In this document: piece by piece, positions 40,128 to 49,034 of the stretch
Layout: each line of letters opens with the position of its first letter
How positions within the stretch are numbered: position 1 is the first letter of the stretch
Source of the DNA: Burkholderiaceae bacterium
Lineage (GTDB): Bacteria; Pseudomonadota; Gammaproteobacteria; Burkholderiales; Burkholderiaceae
Assembly: GCA_947448695.1 (NCBI GenBank)
Contig: CANFOL010000008.1
Location: 1-64,000 of the forward strand
Reading direction: 5' to 3'
Length of the DNA stretch: 64,000 bases
Notes under the pieces: model-generated
What the model was told of the DNA's origin: nothing
What the model saw: the letters and a program-made list of their open reading frames with translations, nothing else
Database searches by the model: none
Position numbers and translations under genes: made by a program

Positions 40128-40985
40128 ATGACGAATACCGCTCAAAGCTTTCAAGGTACACAAAAGTATGTAGCAACAGATGATTTAAAAATGGCTGTTA
40201 ATGCTGCAGTGACTTTACAGCGTCCTCTTCTCATTAAAGGCGAGCCGGGTACAGGTAAAACCATGCTTGCAGAAGAAGTAGCAGCATCACTTGGGATGCC
40301 ATTATTGCAATGGCATATCAAATCGACTACAAAAGCTCAACAAGGTCTTTATGAGTATGATGCTGTGAGTCGCTTGAGAGATTCTCAACTAGGTGACAAT
40401 AAAGTCCAAGATATTCGTAATTACATTGTTCAAGGTGTTTTATGGCAGGCCTTTACTGCCTCGGAACCAACTGTTTTATTAATTGATGAGATAGATAAAG
40501 CTGATATAGAGTTCCCAAACGATTTATTAAGAGAGCTAGATCGTATGGAATTTTTCGTTTACGAAACTCGAGAAATGATCCAAGCAACCCATCGCCCTCT
40601 TGTAATTATTACTTCAAATAACGAAAAAGAATTACCTGATGCTTTTTTAAGACGATGTTTTTTTCACTACATTGCATTTCCTGACCCTGTGACGATACAA
40701 AAAATCGTAGATGTTCATCATCCGAATATCAAAAAAGATCTTCTAGCAACAGCATTACAAACATTTTATGAAATTCGAAACTTACCTGGACTGAAGAAAA
40801 AACCCTCCACTTCTGAACTCATTGATTGGCTAAAACTCCTGATGGCTGAAGATTTATCTGCCGATGATCTCAAAAGTAAGGATGGAAAAGCTTCCATACC
40901 TCCCCTTCAAGGTGCCCTATTGAAAAATGAACAAGATGTTCATTTATTTGAACGACTAATTTTTATGAATCGTCAAAATCGATAA
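40128..40985 (+). CDS. MoxR-family AAA+ ATPase
   Basis: A 285-residue AAA+ ATPase. Walker A is GEPGTGKTMLAEE (about 38-50), Walker B is VLLIDEIDKAD, and sensor 1 lies in PLVIITSNNEKELPDAFLRRCFFHYI. MoxR proteins typically work as chaperones with a partner von Willebrand factor A protein in cofactor insertion or complex assembly. The partner is the next gene, 9 bp downstream. AAGGATTAGGA precedes the ATG. Confidence 0.92.
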   Translation: MTNTAQSFQGTQKYVATDDLKMAVNAAVTLQRPLLIKGEPGTGKTMLAEEVAASLGMPLLQWHIKSTTKAQQGLYEYDAVSRLRDSQLGDNKVQDIRNYIVQGVLWQAFTASEPTVLLIDEIDKADIEFPNDLLRELDRMEFFVYETREMIQATHRPLVIITSNNEKELPDAFLRRCFFHYIAFPDPVTIQKIVDVHHPNIKKDLLATALQTFYEIRNLPGLKKKPSTSELIDWLKLLMAEDLSADDLKSKDGKASIPPLQGALLKNEQDVHLFERLIFMNRQNR

Positions 40986-40994
40986 TCTTAGATC

Positions 40995-42170
40995 ATGCTG
41001 ATCAACTTTTTCTACGCCTTAAAAAAATCGAAAATACCTGTTTCGATTCAAGAATTTTTAACTTTATTAGACGCTCTGAAGAAGAATGTTATTCCTCCTT
41101 CTGTCAATGACTTCTATTACCTTGCCCGCTTAATACTTGTCAAGGATGAGAAATTTTTCGACCGTTTTGATCAAACCTTTGGTGCCTATTTCAATGGTAT
41201 AGAGAATCTTCTTGAACTATACCCAGATATCCCTCTAGAGTGGCTTGAAGAAAAATTAAAACGTGATCTCACACCAGAAGAAAAGAACGCATTAGAGAAA
41301 TTTACAAGCCCTGAGGAGCTTATTAAGCGTCTAAAAGAATTATTGGATGAACAAAAAGAGCGTCATGAAGGGGGCAAGAAATGGATCGGAACCGGTGGGT
41401 CCTCGGCTTTTGGGAACAATGGCTATCATCCTGAAGGGATTCGTATCGGCGGTCAATCAGCCGGTAATCGAACGGCCATTAAGGTTTGGGATGAGCGTCA
41501 TTTTGCTGACTATGATGACTCAGTTGAGCTAGGTACCAGAAACATCAAAATAGCCTTAAGACGCCTTCGACGTTTTGCCCGTGAAGGACAACACATCGAA
41601 TTAGATCTTGATCAAACAATTACCGCTACGGCTACCAATGCAGGATTTTTAGATATCAAAATGCGGCCGGAAAGACATAATCAAGTCAAAGTCCTTTTAT
41701 TGATGGATGTTGGTGGCTCTATGGATGATCATATTGCACGGGTAGAGGAACTTTTCTCGGCGGCTAGTTCTGAATTTAAGCATCTTGAACACTATTACTT
41801 TCACAACTGCCTATATGATTTTGTATGGAAGAATAATCGTCGCAGAACTATTGAAAAAATACCAACTATCGATATTATTAGAAAATATGGCTCCGACTAT
41901 AAATTAATTTTTGTTGGTGACGCAACCATGAGTCCCTATGAGATTTTGGCAGTTGGTGGCTCTGTAGAAAATTCGAATCATGAAACCGGAGCTACTTGGA
42001 TCAATCGGATGTTAGATCACTTTACACATCATGCCTGGCTTAATCCAGAACCTGAGCATGTTTGGCAGTATCGACAATCAGTTTCAATTATCAAAGATCT
42101 CATGAAGTCTAAAATGTACCCTGTCACGATTCAAGGCCTTGAGGGCGCAATGAGGGCCCTCTCAAAATAA
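40995..42170 (+). CDS. VWA-domain protein (CoxE-like), partner of MoxR ATPase
   Basis: A 391-residue cytoplasmic protein. An N-terminal helical part is followed by a Gly-rich loop (GTGGSSAFGNNGYHPEG), an Arg-rich stretch (KIALRRLRRFAREG) and a C-terminal von Willebrand A domain with MIDAS motif DVGGSM. It belongs to the CoxE-like VWA family that pairs with MoxR ATPases. Here no carbon monoxide dehydrogenase or methanol dehydrogenase genes are nearby, so the client is unknown. Confidence 0.88.
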   Translation: MLINFFYALKKSKIPVSIQEFLTLLDALKKNVIPPSVNDFYYLARLILVKDEKFFDRFDQTFGAYFNGIENLLELYPDIPLEWLEEKLKRDLTPEEKNALEKFTSPEELIKRLKELLDEQKERHEGGKKWIGTGGSSAFGNNGYHPEGIRIGGQSAGNRTAIKVWDERHFADYDDSVELGTRNIKIALRRLRRFAREGQHIELDLDQTITATATNAGFLDIKMRPERHNQVKVLLLMDVGGSMDDHIARVEELFSAASSEFKHLEHYYFHNCLYDFVWKNNRRRTIEKIPTIDIIRKYGSDYKLIFVGDATMSPYEILAVGGSVENSNHETGATWINRMLDHFTHHAWLNPEPEHVWQYRQSVSIIKDLMKSKMYPVTIQGLEGAMRALSK

Positions 42171-42220
42171 ATCATTATCATAGATGTATATTAGCTAAAC
42201 TCAATCAATAGGAGTTCCAT

Positions 42221-42709
42221 ATGAGTCGAATGATCAATACACCATCCCTTTTAGATCAACGTATCGAAAAATTGGGTATCAAGATTCCAAAAGCAAGCTC
42301 CCCAGCAGCATCTTATTTGATGGCAAACCATGTCGGCAATCTCGTCTATGTTTCAGGACATATTGCCAAAAAGAATAATGAAGTATGGGTAGGCAAACTT
42401 GGTTTAAACATGACTACGGAGGAAGGTAAATTAGCCGCTCGCGCAGTTGCAATTGATATCCTTGCAACTCTAGATAAGCATTTAGGTGATTTAGATCAAA
42501 TAGAGCGCATCATTAAGGTAACCAGTCTTGTGAATTCAACACCAGAATATACGGAACAACATTTAGTTACCAATGGCTGTTCCGAGTTATTCGTTGAAGT
42601 CTTCGGCGACTCTGGTAAACATGCTAGAAGCGCATTTGGTGTAGCCCAATTGCCACTAGGTGCCTGTGTAGAAATTGAACTTATCGCAGAGATTCGTAGT
42701 TTTATTTAA
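42221..42709 (+). CDS. RidA/YjgF-YER057c-UK114 family protein
   Basis: A 162-residue Rid-superfamily protein, longer than classical RidA (about 128), with an N-terminal extension. Core motifs are [20 protein letters not shown] and [22 protein letters not shown]. The conserved Arg in ARSAFGV binds the carboxylate of imine substrates in RidA. The family usually hydrolyses reactive enamines/imines from PLP enzymes, but this longer subgroup is less characterised. AGGAG precedes the ATG. The 3' end overlaps parC by 4 bp. Confidence 0.85.
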   Translation: MSRMINTPSLLDQRIEKLGIKIPKASSPAASYLMANHVGNLVYVSGHIAKKNNEVWVGKLGLNMTTEEGKLAARAVAIDILATLDKHLGDLDQIERIIKVTSLVNSTPEYTEQHLVTNGCSELFVEVFGDSGKHARSAFGVAQLPLGACVEIELIAEIRSFI

Positions 42710-45030
42710 ATCGGTTGCAACTTCGCATCTTTAAGCTTAGGCTCAATGGCATGCCCTTTTCTGGCCCTTTGAGCTTTAAATTCAATTAAGGTTTTATAAC
42801 TGATATGAACTGATGTGGCCTTTCCTGCACGTCCTAAGCCATCCATTTGCAAGCCTTGTGACCCGAATGCAATTGCGCTTTGCAATGACTCTTTGATATC
42901 AAGATCCATCAATATCACACCTTTTCCACCTGCTTGTAGTCGTTTTAAATCTGCGATCTCAAAAGTCAATAAGCGTCCATTCCCCGACAAACAAGCTACC
43001 ATCTTCATACCCTCACGGACGACTTGTAGAGGTAATACGCGATCACCACCATCAAATTTTTCATCTACTCCAACGAAGCTCTTTCCTGCTTTATTACGCG
43101 TCACCATGTCACTGACATTGGCTAAAAATCCATTACCTGAAGCCATCGCTATCAGAAGCAAATCATCTCCAGCACCTGCAAAATATGAAACCATTTGCGT
43201 ACCAGGCACAAGATTAATAAACGAGGTGTAGGGTGATCCGTCACCTCTTGAACCCGGTAAATCAGAAACAGGTACGCTATATGCACGACCATTACTACCA
43301 ATACCAATCATGACATCAATAGTGCGACATTCATAAATAGCAAATAATGAATCGCTGGCTTTAAAGGCAAACTGTGAAGCATCATGACCATGCCCTTGAC
43401 GTGAACGCACCCAGCCTTTTTGCGAAACAATGACAGTCACTGGTTCATCAATAATTTTAGTTTGTACTACACTACGTTTTTCTTCTTGAATGAGAGTTCT
43501 ACGATCATCACCAAATGCCTTCGCATCTGCTTCTACTTCTTTAATAATTTTCTTGCGCATGAGTGCATCACTGCCTAGTAAACTCTCTAAATCCTCTTTT
43601 TCTGATTTCAACTCAGATAATTCTTGCTCAATTTTGATTGCCTCAAGTCTAGCTAACTGACGTAACCTTATTTCTAAAATATCTTCAGCCTGACGGTCGG
43701 ATAATTTAAATACTGCCATTAAGTCAACTTTAGGCTCATCACTATTGCGGATAATACGAATCACTTCATCAATATTTAGTAGAACAAGTTGGCGGCCTTC
43801 AAGAATATGCATCCGATCATTGACTTTACCTAAACGGTGCTGTGTGCGACGTGTAACGGTCTCGATGCGGAACTGTGCCCATTCTTGGATGATCGATAGG
43901 ATACCCTTTTGACGGGGACGCCCATCCGTTCCAATCATCACCAAATTAATTGATGCATTCGATTCCAAAGAAGTATGCGCTAGTAAAAAATTAGCAAACT
44001 CTGCTTCATCAATATTTTTTGTCTTTGGTTCAAAAACTAAACGCACTGCAGCGTCCTTACTTGATTCATCTCGAACGCCATCTAATAATGCCAAAGTAGC
44101 CTGCTTCAGGGAATTTTGATCTGCTGTAAGTGCTTTTTTACCAACTTTAACTTTAGGATTAGTCAGCTCTTCGATTTCTTGTAAAACTTTTTGCGTAGAG
44201 GTGTTTGGTGGTAATTCATTCATCACCAGTTTCCATTGACCGCGAGCCAATTCTTCCACAGACCATCTCGCTCTAACTTTAAGGCTGCCACGACCTACTT
44301 TGTAGATTTCAGAAATTTCCTCGGGAGAAGAAATAATTTGTCCACCACCTGGAAAATCAGGTCCTGGTATAAAAGATAGAATTTCATCTTCATTAATTTT
44401 GGGATTTTTTAATACCGCAATACTAGCCGCAGCGACTTCTCTTAAGTTATGCGAAGGAATTTCAGTTGCCATCCCGACTGCAATACCCGATGCTCCATTG
44501 AGAAGAACAAATGGTAGTCTTGCTGGCAACAATGCAGGCTCTTCCATAGAGCCGTCATAATTAGGAATAAAGTCAACGGTTCCTTGATTAATTTCATCAA
44601 GCAACAAACTAGCAATTTTTGTCAGTCTTGCTTCGGTATAACGCATGGCAGCTGCACCGTCACCATCGCGTGAGCCAAAATTACCTTGACCATCAATGAG
44701 GGGGTATCGAAGGCTAAAGTTTTGTGCCAATCGAACTAAAGCATCATACGCAGATTGGTCACCGTGCGGATGAAATTTACCTAAAACATCACCAACGACT
44801 CTAGCACTTTTTACCGGCTTAGCATCTGCCTTCAAGTTCATCTCGTTCATTGAATACAGAATCCGACGTTGTACTGGTTTTTGACCATCAGATAATTCAG
44901 GTAAAGCACGACCTTTGACAACACTAATGGCGTAATCTAAGTAGGCCCGCTCCGCATAATTAGCAAGCGTCAGTGAATCTTCTGGTTCAGAAGGTAAGTT
45001 AGAAAATAAATCTGGTTCGTTATTCGACAT
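42706..45030 (-). CDS. parC: DNA topoisomerase IV subunit A
   Basis: A 774-residue type IIA topoisomerase subunit that decatenates daughter chromosomes. The breakage-reunion domain has the catalytic Tyr in [10 protein letters not shown] and the quinolone-pocket region [19 protein letters not shown]. The C-terminal beta-pinwheel is shorter than in GyrA and lacks a clear GyrA-box, which supports ParC. It starts 15 bp after parE. Confidence 0.94.
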   Translation of the reverse strand: MSNNEPDLFSNLPSEPEDSLTLANYAERAYLDYAISVVKGRALPELSDGQKPVQRRILYSMNEMNLKADAKPVKSARVVGDVLGKFHPHGDQSAYDALVRLAQNFSLRYPLIDGQGNFGSRDGDGAAAMRYTEARLTKIASLLLDEINQGTVDFIPNYDGSMEEPALLPARLPFVLLNGASGIAVGMATEIPSHNLREVAAASIAVLKNPKINEDEILSFIPGPDFPGGGQIISSPEEISEIYKVGRGSLKVRARWSVEELARGQWKLVMNELPPNTSTQKVLQEIEELTNPKVKVGKKALTADQNSLKQATLALLDGVRDESSKDAAVRLVFEPKTKNIDEAEFANFLLAHTSLESNASINLVMIGTDGRPRQKGILSIIQEWAQFRIETVTRRTQHRLGKVNDRMHILEGRQLVLLNIDEVIRIIRNSDEPKVDLMAVFKLSDRQAEDILEIRLRQLARLEAIKIEQELSELKSEKEDLESLLGSDALMRKKIIKEVEADAKAFGDDRRTLIQEEKRSVVQTKIIDEPVTVIVSQKGWVRSRQGHGHDASQFAFKASDSLFAIYECRTIDVMIGIGSNGRAYSVPVSDLPGSRGDGSPYTSFINLVPGTQMVSYFAGAGDDLLLIAMASGNGFLANVSDMVTRNKAGKSFVGVDEKFDGGDRVLPLQVVREGMKMVACLSGNGRLLTFEIADLKRLQAGGKGVILMDLDIKESLQSAIAFGSQGLQMDGLGRAGKATSVHISYKTLIEFKAQRARKGHAIEPKLKDAKLQPI

Positions 45031-45045
45031 AAAAATTATTCTTGA

Positions 45046-47034
45046 TTAAATATCTGCTTCAACTTCATTACCATGCTCTTCTAACCAATTTCTCCTTGCA
45101 GAAGACTCTGATTTACCCATCAACATATCCATCATCTTGTTGGTGTCAATCAGGTTAACTTCACCAGTAAGAATAGGTAAGAGTCTTCTTGTGTCAGGAT
45201 TAAGCGTGGTATCCCATAACTGTTCAGGACTCATCTCACCTAAACCTTTAAATCTTGAAATCTGCCAACTACCCTCTTTCAGACCATCTTTTTTTAGCTT
45301 ATCTTCAATCGCAGTTAACTCAGCGCTATCTAACGCATATATTTTTTGGGCAGGTTTTTTTCCACGGGCAGGTGCATCAACTCGAAATAATGGTGGTCGT
45401 GCAACATAAATGTGTCCACGCTCAATCAATTTAGGAAAGTGTTTATAAAACAAAGTTATTAACAAAACTTGAATATGCGATCCATCGACATCAGCGTCCG
45501 ATAGGATACAGACCTTACCGTAACGTAAATTACTAAGATCAGGATTTTCATTTACACCGTGAGGATCAACTCCAATCGCAACAGCAATGTCATGTACTTC
45601 ATTGTTGGCAAATAAACGATCACGTTCTGTTTCCCATGTATTTAAGACTTTACCTCGCAAAGGCAAAATTGCTTGGTATTCTTTATTTCGACCCATCTTC
45701 GCTGAACCACCCGCAGAATCACCCTCGACTAGGAAGATCTCATTAATGATGATATCTTCACTTTCGCAATCTGTTAATTTGCCTGGCAGTACTGCAACTC
45801 CTGAAGATTTACGCTTCTCAATCTTTTGTCCTGCACGTGTTCTTGCCTGAGCCTGTTTAATAACTAATTCGGCTAATTTTCTACCATAATCAACATGTTG
45901 ATTGAGCCAAAGCTCAAGAGCCGACTTTACAAATCCAGAAACTAATCTGACAGCGTCCCGAGAATTTAAGCGTTCTTTTATCTGCCCCTGAAATTGTGGA
46001 TCTAACACTTTAGCTGAAAGTACAAAAGAAGCTCGTTGAAAGACATCTTCAGGCATTAATTTGACGCCCTTTGGCAATAAAGCGTGTATGTCAATAAAAC
46101 TTTTAACAGCGTTATATAAACCTTCGCGTAACCCACTTTCGTGAGTACCTCCTGCTGTAGTCGGAATCAAATTAACATAGCTCTCCCGAACCGGAGATCC
46201 CTCTTCAGTCCAAGCAACAATCCATGTTGCGCCTTCACCCTGTGCAAAGTTTTCTTCACCAGCACGATCCGGTTCAGCAAAATGTTCACCCGCAAACGCA
46301 GGTATGATGTGCTCACTATGCCCGGCCTGCAACATTGCTTCATCTAAATAGCCTTTTAATCCATTCTCATAGAACCAAGTTTGTGTATCGCCTGACTTTT
46401 CTTGAATGAGCGTCACTTTCACACCGGGTAATAAAACAGCCTTAGACCTCAGCAAACGCTGTAATTCTGGAAGAGGAATTAAGGCAGAATCAAAATATTT
46501 AGCCTCAGGCCAAACGCGAACACGAGTTCCAGAAGTTTTTGCTCCTACAGGAATCGATTTACTGCTAATTTTCTCTACTAAAAAGCCATGTTCGAATGCG
46601 AGAGTGGAATATTGCTTATCACGCCATACTTGAACTTCTAGACGATTTGATAAAGCATTGGTAACTGAAACACCGACGCCATGAAGACCTCCTGAGAAAG
46701 CATACGCGCCTGCATTGCCTTTTTCAAATTTGCCACCAGCGTGTAGTTGAGTAAAGACAATCTCTACGACAGGTATTTTCTCATCAGGATGTATTCCAAC
46801 AGGAATACCTCTTCCAAAGTCCTCCACACTGATGCTTTGATCGGTATGTATGGTCAAAATAATCTCTTTCCCATGCCCGCCTAATGCCTCATCTGATGCA
46901 TTATCAATCACTTCTTGAATGATATGGAGGGGATTATCAGTCCTGGTGTACATCCCAGGTCTTTGTTTAACGGGCTCTAAGCCCTTTAAGACCTTGATCG
47001 ATGATTCGCTGTATTGTTCTTTACGTGTTGCCAT
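45046..47034 (-). CDS. parE: DNA topoisomerase IV subunit B
   Basis: A 662-residue ATPase subunit. The GHKL site has EVIDNASDEALGGHGK and GGLHGVGVSVTNALS. The transducer domain is followed by the TOPRIM domain with EGDSAGGSAK and DADVDGSHIQ. Length and co-location with parC point to ParE; GyrB of this group is longer. Upstream (47035-47210) is an AT-rich 176-bp interval shared with the divergent tRNA-Arg. Confidence 0.95.
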   Translation of the reverse strand: MATRKEQYSESSIKVLKGLEPVKQRPGMYTRTDNPLHIIQEVIDNASDEALGGHGKEIILTIHTDQSISVEDFGRGIPVGIHPDEKIPVVEIVFTQLHAGGKFEKGNAGAYAFSGGLHGVGVSVTNALSNRLEVQVWRDKQYSTLAFEHGFLVEKISSKSIPVGAKTSGTRVRVWPEAKYFDSALIPLPELQRLLRSKAVLLPGVKVTLIQEKSGDTQTWFYENGLKGYLDEAMLQAGHSEHIIPAFAGEHFAEPDRAGEENFAQGEGATWIVAWTEEGSPVRESYVNLIPTTAGGTHESGLREGLYNAVKSFIDIHALLPKGVKLMPEDVFQRASFVLSAKVLDPQFQGQIKERLNSRDAVRLVSGFVKSALELWLNQHVDYGRKLAELVIKQAQARTRAGQKIEKRKSSGVAVLPGKLTDCESEDIIINEIFLVEGDSAGGSAKMGRNKEYQAILPLRGKVLNTWETERDRLFANNEVHDIAVAIGVDPHGVNENPDLSNLRYGKVCILSDADVDGSHIQVLLITLFYKHFPKLIERGHIYVARPPLFRVDAPARGKKPAQKIYALDSAELTAIEDKLKKDGLKEGSWQISRFKGLGEMSPEQLWDTTLNPDTRRLLPILTGEVNLIDTNKMMDMLMGKSESSARRNWLEEHGNEVEADI

Positions 47035-47171
47035 AGTTGGAAATTGTAGCTTGAATATGAATCCGCCTAAAATTCTTTGTTTTTGATGGTCGTTTACTAA
47101 ATCTTATCAAGTTTCAAAGTCTTTTATAAATTAAGTTCATTACAAAAAAATCATTATATATATCAATTACT

Positions 47172-47199
47172 TTGTGAAATTCTCTGAACGATTTACAAT
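47172..47199 (+). promoter_or_regulatory. Promoter of tRNA-Arg
   Basis: TTGTGA (47172-47177), a 16-bp spacer and TACAAT (47194-47199) end 11 nt before the mature tRNA 5' end. The spacing and position fit a sigma-70 promoter for a single-tRNA transcript. Confidence 0.55.
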
Positions 47200-47210
47200 G
47201 TTGTGTGATT

Positions 47211-47285
47211 GTCCCTGTAGTTCAATGGATAGAATAAGCCCCTCCTAAGGGCTAGATACTGGTTCGACTCCAGTCGGGGATACCA
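47211..47285 (+). tRNA. tRNA-Arg (anticodon CCT)
   Basis: A 75-nt cloverleaf. The acceptor GTCCCTG pairs with CGGGGAT (with a G-U pair at the end), the anticodon loop CTCCTAA is closed by GCCC/GGGC, the T-arm contains GGTTCGACTCC, and CCA is encoded. It reads AGG codons. Confidence 0.96.
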
Positions 47286-47372
47286 CTTAATACGATTTAT
47301 TTATCGCCATTTTGGTGCAAGCAAATATATTTAAAATTCTTGTCAAGACTATTTAATAAAAAATTTCAAAAA

Positions 47373-47399
47373 ACTTATCCACAGGTTTTGTGGATAAGT
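47373..47399. promoter_or_regulatory. Two perfect DnaA boxes in inverted orientation
   Basis: TTATCCACA (47375-47383) and TGTGGATAA (47389-47397) are both perfect consensus DnaA boxes, head to head, 5 bp apart, inside an 11-bp-arm palindrome. They lie in a 295-bp gene-free, very AT-rich interval (47286-47580) between tRNA-Arg and the Nudix gene; nothing else could be assigned in that interval. No dnaA or dnaN is nearby, so this is not an obvious oriC. A DnaA titration/regulatory site is possible. As RNA the palindrome could fold into a terminator-like hairpin, but no T-run follows. Confidence 0.55.
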
Positions 47400-47580
47400 A
47401 AAACAAAAATCATAAAATATCTATGAATATTAGGGCTTGAGCTGACTTGCTAATTTTTTAAGCAGCACAAAAATCCTTTAATAAATATTTTTTTATAAAG
47501 TGATTGCTTTTTTATTAAGAATATAAATTACTAGTGAAATCCCTAATAATAAATAATCTGAACTGTTAAAGTGAATACCA

Positions 47581-48408
47581 ATGACCAGCTATCAATTGAA
47601 TGAAAATTCTAGATCCGCACTCAGAGAAATTATTGAGACTTCTTTTCGAAATGTTCCTCAAGATTTATTAACAGTTCAGTTAAATGATCAAATTGTTGGC
47701 TATGTTACCCATACGATTTTTATAGCGATACAAAAATTCATTGACACTGATAAACAAGATATCAACTTCATACATTGCTCTAATCATAAGATTATTATGG
47801 ATGGTGCAACACCCAACCAACTAAGTATAGAGCTGCGCATCCTCGCTCAGTATTTAAGAGAGGTACACCTTCTCACGGGTTGGCGAGACGAAGAGTTTTC
47901 TTATATAGATGAACATGCTCATGAGCGCTTTCGCGTGGAAAGAACTTTCTTCCGAGCCTTTGGCTTACATAGTCGCGCAATTCATATCAATGGCTACACA
48001 AAGAATCAACAACTATGGTTAGCTCGTAGGAGTAATACTAAACATATCGACCCAAATCTACTAGATAATATTACAGCGGGTGGCATCAGTGCGAACGAAA
48101 CTCTTTTAAATTGTGTTCACCGAGAGCTGCGTGAAGAAGCCGGTATTGGATCTGAACTAACTCAACAGTTAAATCCGATTAGTTCTATTACTGTGCGGAG
48201 AGGTTTAGTTGACTCAAGCCTGCATCATGAAACTTTATACACCTTCGATTTAGAATTGCCTTTAACCTTCCAACCCCAAAACCAGGATCTAGAAGTCAGT
48301 GATTTTATTTTAGTAGATTACGAACAGGCTCTTAAGTATGTTTTAAATGAAGAAATGACAATCGATGCTGGAGTCGTTACAGCGGATTTTTTATTACGGC
48401 ATTGTTAA
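47581..48408 (+). CDS. Nudix hydrolase with DUF4743-type N-terminal domain
   Basis: A 275-residue protein. The N-terminal half (1 to about 125) resembles the DUF4743 domain found before Nudix domains of thiamine-diphosphate-related enzymes. The C-terminal half has a complete Nudix box (167-189: G, E173, REL, EEAG), so Mg-dependent pyrophosphohydrolase activity is expected. Plant and yeast relatives hydrolyse oxidised or damaged thiamine diphosphates; the substrate here is inferred from that family. The 3' end overlaps the convergent GNAT gene by 15 bp. Confidence 0.82.
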   Translation: MTSYQLNENSRSALREIIETSFRNVPQDLLTVQLNDQIVGYVTHTIFIAIQKFIDTDKQDINFIHCSNHKIIMDGATPNQLSIELRILAQYLREVHLLTGWRDEEFSYIDEHAHERFRVERTFFRAFGLHSRAIHINGYTKNQQLWLARRSNTKHIDPNLLDNITAGGISANETLLNCVHRELREEAGIGSELTQQLNPISSITVRRGLVDSSLHHETLYTFDLELPLTFQPQNQDLEVSDFILVDYEQALKYVLNEEMTIDAGVVTADFLLRHC

Positions 48409-48828
48409 TGTCATTAGCACGTGCTCTATACCCGCTTCCTTAAAAGTTTCTGGATGAGCCACAAAGCCTAATTTTTTATAAAAGAGCTGGCTAATAGTTT
48501 GAGCATGTATACAACACTTTGCTGCGCCTTTTTCCTTAGCATAATGAATCAGTGTTTTCATCAAATTTTCACCGTAACCGGCACCACGATATTTTTTTAA
48601 TACACACAACCGGCCAATAAAATACACATTACTGCTTGGATCTTTCTTGAACACTCTTCCAGTTCCAATTACTTGATCATCTAACCATAAAAGCGCATGC
48701 ATAGCGAAAGAATCGAATTCGTCTTGCTCTAAATCAAAGGGTACACTTTGTTCTTTTACAAAGATTTCAATACGCAGTGGCATTGCGATATCTTCAGCCT
48801 GCCGCCACGTTAGTATTTGGATATTCAT
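48394..48828 (-). CDS. GNAT-family N-acetyltransferase
   Basis: A 144-residue GNAT protein. It starts MNIQILTWRQAEDIAMPLRIEIFVKEQSVPF, a pattern of the ElaA/YjcF-like subgroup. The acetyl-CoA loop is KKYRGAGYGENLMKTLI, and the end FYKKLGFVAHPETFKEAGIEH contains the conserved YKKLGF. The substrate is unknown. It is divergent from tRNA-Asn and convergent with the Nudix gene. Confidence 0.85.
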   Translation of the reverse strand: MNIQILTWRQAEDIAMPLRIEIFVKEQSVPFDLEQDEFDSFAMHALLWLDDQVIGTGRVFKKDPSSNVYFIGRLCVLKKYRGAGYGENLMKTLIHYAKEKGAAKCCIHAQTISQLFYKKLGFVAHPETFKEAGIEHVLMTLTMP

Positions 48829-48844
48829 AAATTCGTAGTAAAAT

Positions 48845-48874
48845 TTGCGTTATAGTAAGAAAAAAAGTTATAAT
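48845..48874 (+). promoter_or_regulatory. Promoter of tRNA-Asn
   Basis: TTGCGT (48845-48850), an 18-bp spacer and a perfect TATAAT (48869-48874) end 10 nt before the tRNA 5' end. This is the clearest sigma-70 promoter in the window. Confidence 0.7.
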
Positions 48875-48884
48875 ACTCCTTTAT

Positions 48885-48960
48885 TCCCTGATAGCTCAGT
48901 CGGTAGAGCGACGGACTGTTAATCCGCAGGTCCCTGGTTCGAGTCCAGGTCGGGGAGCCA
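48885..48960 (+). tRNA. tRNA-Asn (anticodon GTT)
   Basis: A 76-nt cloverleaf. The acceptor TCCCTGA pairs with TCGGGGA, the D-arm is TAGCTCAGTCGGTAGAGC, the anticodon loop TGTTAAT is closed by CGGAC/(A)TCCG, the T-arm is CTGGTTCGAGTCCAG, and CCA is encoded. Confidence 0.97.
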
Positions 48961-48974
48961 AAAAATAGCTTATA

Positions 48975-49002
48975 AAAAACCACCTTAAAAGGTGGTTTTT
49001 TA
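48975..49002 (+). terminator. Intrinsic terminator after tRNA-Asn
   Basis: The stem ACCACCTT/AAGGTGGT (48980-48987 with 48990-48997) is followed by a run of six T and preceded by six A. It can therefore stop transcription from both tRNA-Asn and the convergent OFA transporter gene (stop at 49035). Confidence 0.85.
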
Positions 49003-49034
49003 TTGCTTCTCTATTTTTTAATTATCTAAATTTT

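Noticed and set aside
45046-47034. GyrB instead of ParE
   Set aside because: At 662 residues it is too short for the GyrB of this group, it sits directly upstream of parC, and there is no replication-gene context.
47286-47580. Chromosomal replication origin
   Set aside because: AT-rich and with two DnaA boxes, but only two boxes and no dnaA, dnaN, gyrB, rpmH or mnmG nearby; reported only as a possible DnaA-binding site.
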